From Coffea arabica (Eukaryota > Streptophyta > Magnoliopsida > Gentianales > Rubiaceae): a stretch of DNA of 64,000 bases. The position numbers and the translations under genes are program-made. The stretch spans positions 11,678,466 through 11,742,465 of the forward strand of contig NC_092322.1 of the NCBI RefSeq assembly GCF_036785885.1. Reading direction: 5' to 3'. Below the pieces are notes generated by a model. The model saw only the letters and a list, made by a program, of their open reading frames with translations, was not told the DNA's origin and ran no database searches. Position 1 is the first letter of the stretch; the number at the start of each line of letters is the position of its first letter. This document shows positions 62,001 to 64,000 of this stretch, piece by piece.

Positions 62001-62600
62001 AAAAATTAATTAAAAAATATGTTCATGAAAAATGTAAAAGTTTTCTATAAAAAAATGCAAACAAGGGCGATTGCAAAAATTCTCTCCATCATGTTATCAC
62101 TATTTCTCTCTAAAAGGAACAGCTGGTGACTTAAATATCTCGAGTTCGACCCCAATTCCACCATTGTCTTTTGTTTGAGGGCAGAGTTTGTGTGTGCCAA
62201 CAAAACTTTGAAATTCAATATTGATCATTGACCATGTGGTATTCCAATAATGCTAGCTTGGGAACTGAGATGAGTCGATCCAGAAGAAAGAAGCAGTTAT
62301 TAGTGGTGGGGAGAATAAGAGGGAGAAGATCAACTAACCGAGCAAATTGAGTTAGAATAAAGATATTTCATCATAGAAGTTTAGATGCAATTTCCTTCTG
62401 CGTCAAATTGGATTGAATTTTTTGCCTGCCTAGTACTTAATTTCTTACTGCTAACTTGGATCACTAGCAATCCTATCTTTTGTCATGTGATTTTTCCCTC
62501 TACCAATGTACATAGATGACACATCGCCGGGCAAAAGAAATCGTAAATTAATCATATTATTTGAACTCAATATTTTCTTTTTTGTTATACTTTCATAGTA
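59060..62600. other. A/T-rich gene-free stretch with small repeats
   Basis: No gene is recognised. It includes a palindromic patch 'gcatccggatgcatgcatcc' at about 60799-60818 (contains the RY-type core CATGCA), a tandem 22-bp unit 'cacttgttgccttgttacg' twice at about 61896-61937, and A/T-rich blocks at about 60380-60520, 61140-61260 and 61920-62070. Those blocks look like decayed MITEs ('cgtttggatcgctg ... tgcaaacaagg'). Confidence 0.4.
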
Positions 62601-62609
62601 AATAAATAA

Positions 62610-63147
62610 GGAAAATCATTCAAAACCCTCCTCAAATTTCATCAAATAAACCTTTTCATTTTTCACTTTTAAAATGGTAATTTTACGTTCCTTATAAAAT
62701 TAAGTCGGTAAAATGTAATTCCAACATAAGTTTTCGACAATTTTTTACCATGAATCTATCACGTGACTAAACGTAGTCTTTTTTTTAAATGACGAAAAGG
62801 TTATATACCATTTATAGTTAAACAAATGATTTGATTCAAATTTAATTTTGTCCTTCAAAAAAAGTAGGTTGTGACTCGAACCACATTCTTTTTTTGCTAA
62901 AATAGTGGGATTCGATCCAATTCAAATTCATTTTTGCTACTAAAAAAGTGGGATATAATCTTTTGTATAAAAAAAAATGACTATATGAGAGTCATGTGGT
63001 GATTTCAGATTAAACTGTAGTTAAAAACTTAGGTTTCGACCAAATTTTACTCATTTGAATTTGTAAGAAATATAAAATTAATATTTTAAAAGTGAAGGAT
63101 GAAAAATTTCATTTGAGAAAACGTGATGAACGTTTTGAATATTTTCC
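62610..63147. mobile_element. degenerate inverted-repeat MITE (Mutator-like)
   Basis: A 538-bp element whose ends are imperfect inverted copies: left 'ggaaaatcattcaaaac' and, read on the minus strand from 63147, 'ggaaaatattcaaaacg'. Pairing extends about 150 bp inward, including 'ttttcacttttaaaatggtaattttac' and its diverged inverse. Flanking 9-mers aataaataa (62601-62609) and aataaatta (63148-63156) match at 8 of 9 positions. No coding content. Confidence 0.72.
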
Positions 63148-63159
63148 AATAAATTAAGT

Positions 63160-63756
63160 TTGACAAACAGTTTGAACAAGAGTCCTATTTGACTTAATTA
63201 CATCTAAGAGGAACTACAGTTCATTTATAGTCATCTCCTAAATACAGGTAAGAGGCCCTAATAATGCCTTAGAGAATTGACCAGATCCAATAATGGACCA
63301 CTATTTATCTCTATTCACATGATGCACTAGAAACCTTAAAAAATATTCTACCACCTGAGGATAATGACTCATGATCCAATAAGCATGGTGTTAAGAGACA
63401 CTGACTTTCGAAACCATTCCCCTGACTATTCAAGGCTTCAAGCCCTTTATTCATGCATGCTAATCATTTCTCTAATTTGGATTCTCAAAAAAAAAAAAAA
63501 AAAAATCCAATGAAAATTTCTTGTCAACTTCTGAAGCTGTTTTGTCATGATATTGGATTGGACAGTGACACAATGCATGAGCACATTTCATTGGCCCATT
63601 AAAAGACAGCACTTCAGTTTCAAGCGACTGGACAATATATATATATATATATATATGTGTTTTTTTGTTGAGCCCAAGAAAGGACGCGACAATCCTAAGG
63701 CCCAAAACTGATAAATTGGATCGCGAAGTAGCCTTTTTATAATTTTATAGTATCTA
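63160..63756. other. intergenic, with poly-A and (AT)n runs
   Basis: No gene. An A-run of about 17 at 63487-63504 and an (AT)n run at about 63634-63656 are the only marked features. Confidence 0.5.
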
Positions 63757-64000
63757 CTAGGGGGAAGTACCCGCGCATCGCGCGGGTGTTTGATGCCTGT
63801 AACTAAAGAGAATTTTTTAATGGTTGAAGTGAATATTATTTTCATATTGACCAAGTTATTTTTTATCAAGTACCTATCAGTACATATCATCAATATTTTT
63901 GCCAGGTGAGCAAGTGATTGAAGATAAGAGTATAATAACAACGCATATTAAGTAATATTAACAAAATTGTTATAGATAATAATGTATATTAGTCGAATCC
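63757..64000 (-). mobile_element. 3' terminus of a Helitron extending beyond the window
   Basis: Read on the minus strand the sequence ends with a perfect hairpin, acccgcgc-gat-gcgcgggt (63787-63769), then 'acttcccc', then CTAG (63760-63757), followed by T at 63756. A G/C hairpin about 10 nt before a CTRR end inserted next to a T is diagnostic for Helitrons. The element body therefore lies to the right. Only its last 244 bp are in the window, and no coding sequence is seen. Confidence 0.85.

Noticed and set aside
62121..62165. Box-B-like 'gagttcgaccccaattcc' as a tRNA or SINE
   Set aside because: No matching A box or cloverleaf arms upstream, so only a short resemblance remains.
1..64000. 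CRISPR array, bacterial operon or phage features
   Set aside because: The sequence is plant nuclear DNA. Repeats found are transposon ends, microsatellites or tandem duplications with no regular spacer pattern.

Overview
The window is nuclear DNA from a flowering plant, most likely a eudicot. The evidence is multi-exon genes with GT-AG introns, an A/T-rich background, plant gene families (a PXA1/COMATOSE-type ABCD1 transporter, an AVT-type vacuolar amino acid transporter, an ARM/TPR protein, a plant C2 protein) and a dense load of plant transposable elements. An asterid is my guess; the sequence does not prove it.

Layout. 1-750 is the 3' end of a LINE with an RNase H domain. 1986-7239 is a PIF/Harbinger DNA transposon with an apparently intact DDE transposase and a broken Myb/SANT-like partner gene. 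A 751-bp Mutator-like inverted-repeat element with a perfect 10-bp target duplication sits inside it. A 500-bp segment occurs twice, at 7252 and 10253. A single-exon C2-domain gene lies at 11115-11702 (-). The core of the window is a complete ABCD1 (peroxisomal fatty-acyl ABC transporter) gene on the minus strand. I resolved 25 coding exons between 29774 and 14055. They total 4011 nt (1336 aa), with both nucleotide-binding domains intact, and there is a probable 5'UTR exon near 33.0 kb.

33-42.7 kb is repeat-rich and holds relics: a MITE-like polypyrimidine/polypurine foldback, several short tandem duplications, a copy of the ABCD1 last exon plus 3'UTR in the opposite orientation (40.44-40.61 kb), and a degraded local duplicate of the next gene pair (AVT pseudogene at 40.86-41.33 kb, ARM/TPR tail at 41.97-42.16 kb). 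The intact pair follows: an AVT-like transporter (43240-44711, +), preceded by a tandemly duplicated promoter-like unit, and an ARM/TPR protein (49056-46270, -).

51.7-55.1 kb is a decayed Helitron on the minus strand. It has the C-terminus of a PIF1-like helicase, an RPA70-like ORF with frameshift and stops, and a B3-like domain. A 270-bp tandem duplication and a purine-rich tract follow. Two more inverted-repeat (Mutator-like) elements lie at 57875-59050 and 62610-63147. A second Helitron 3' terminus, with a perfect 8-bp hairpin and CTAG end, is at 63757, and that element continues off the right edge.

The cellular genes do not form a pathway. ABCD1 imports substrates into peroxisomes for beta-oxidation, the AVT protein moves amino acids across an endomembrane, and the ARM/TPR protein is probably a scaffold or co-chaperone-type protein.
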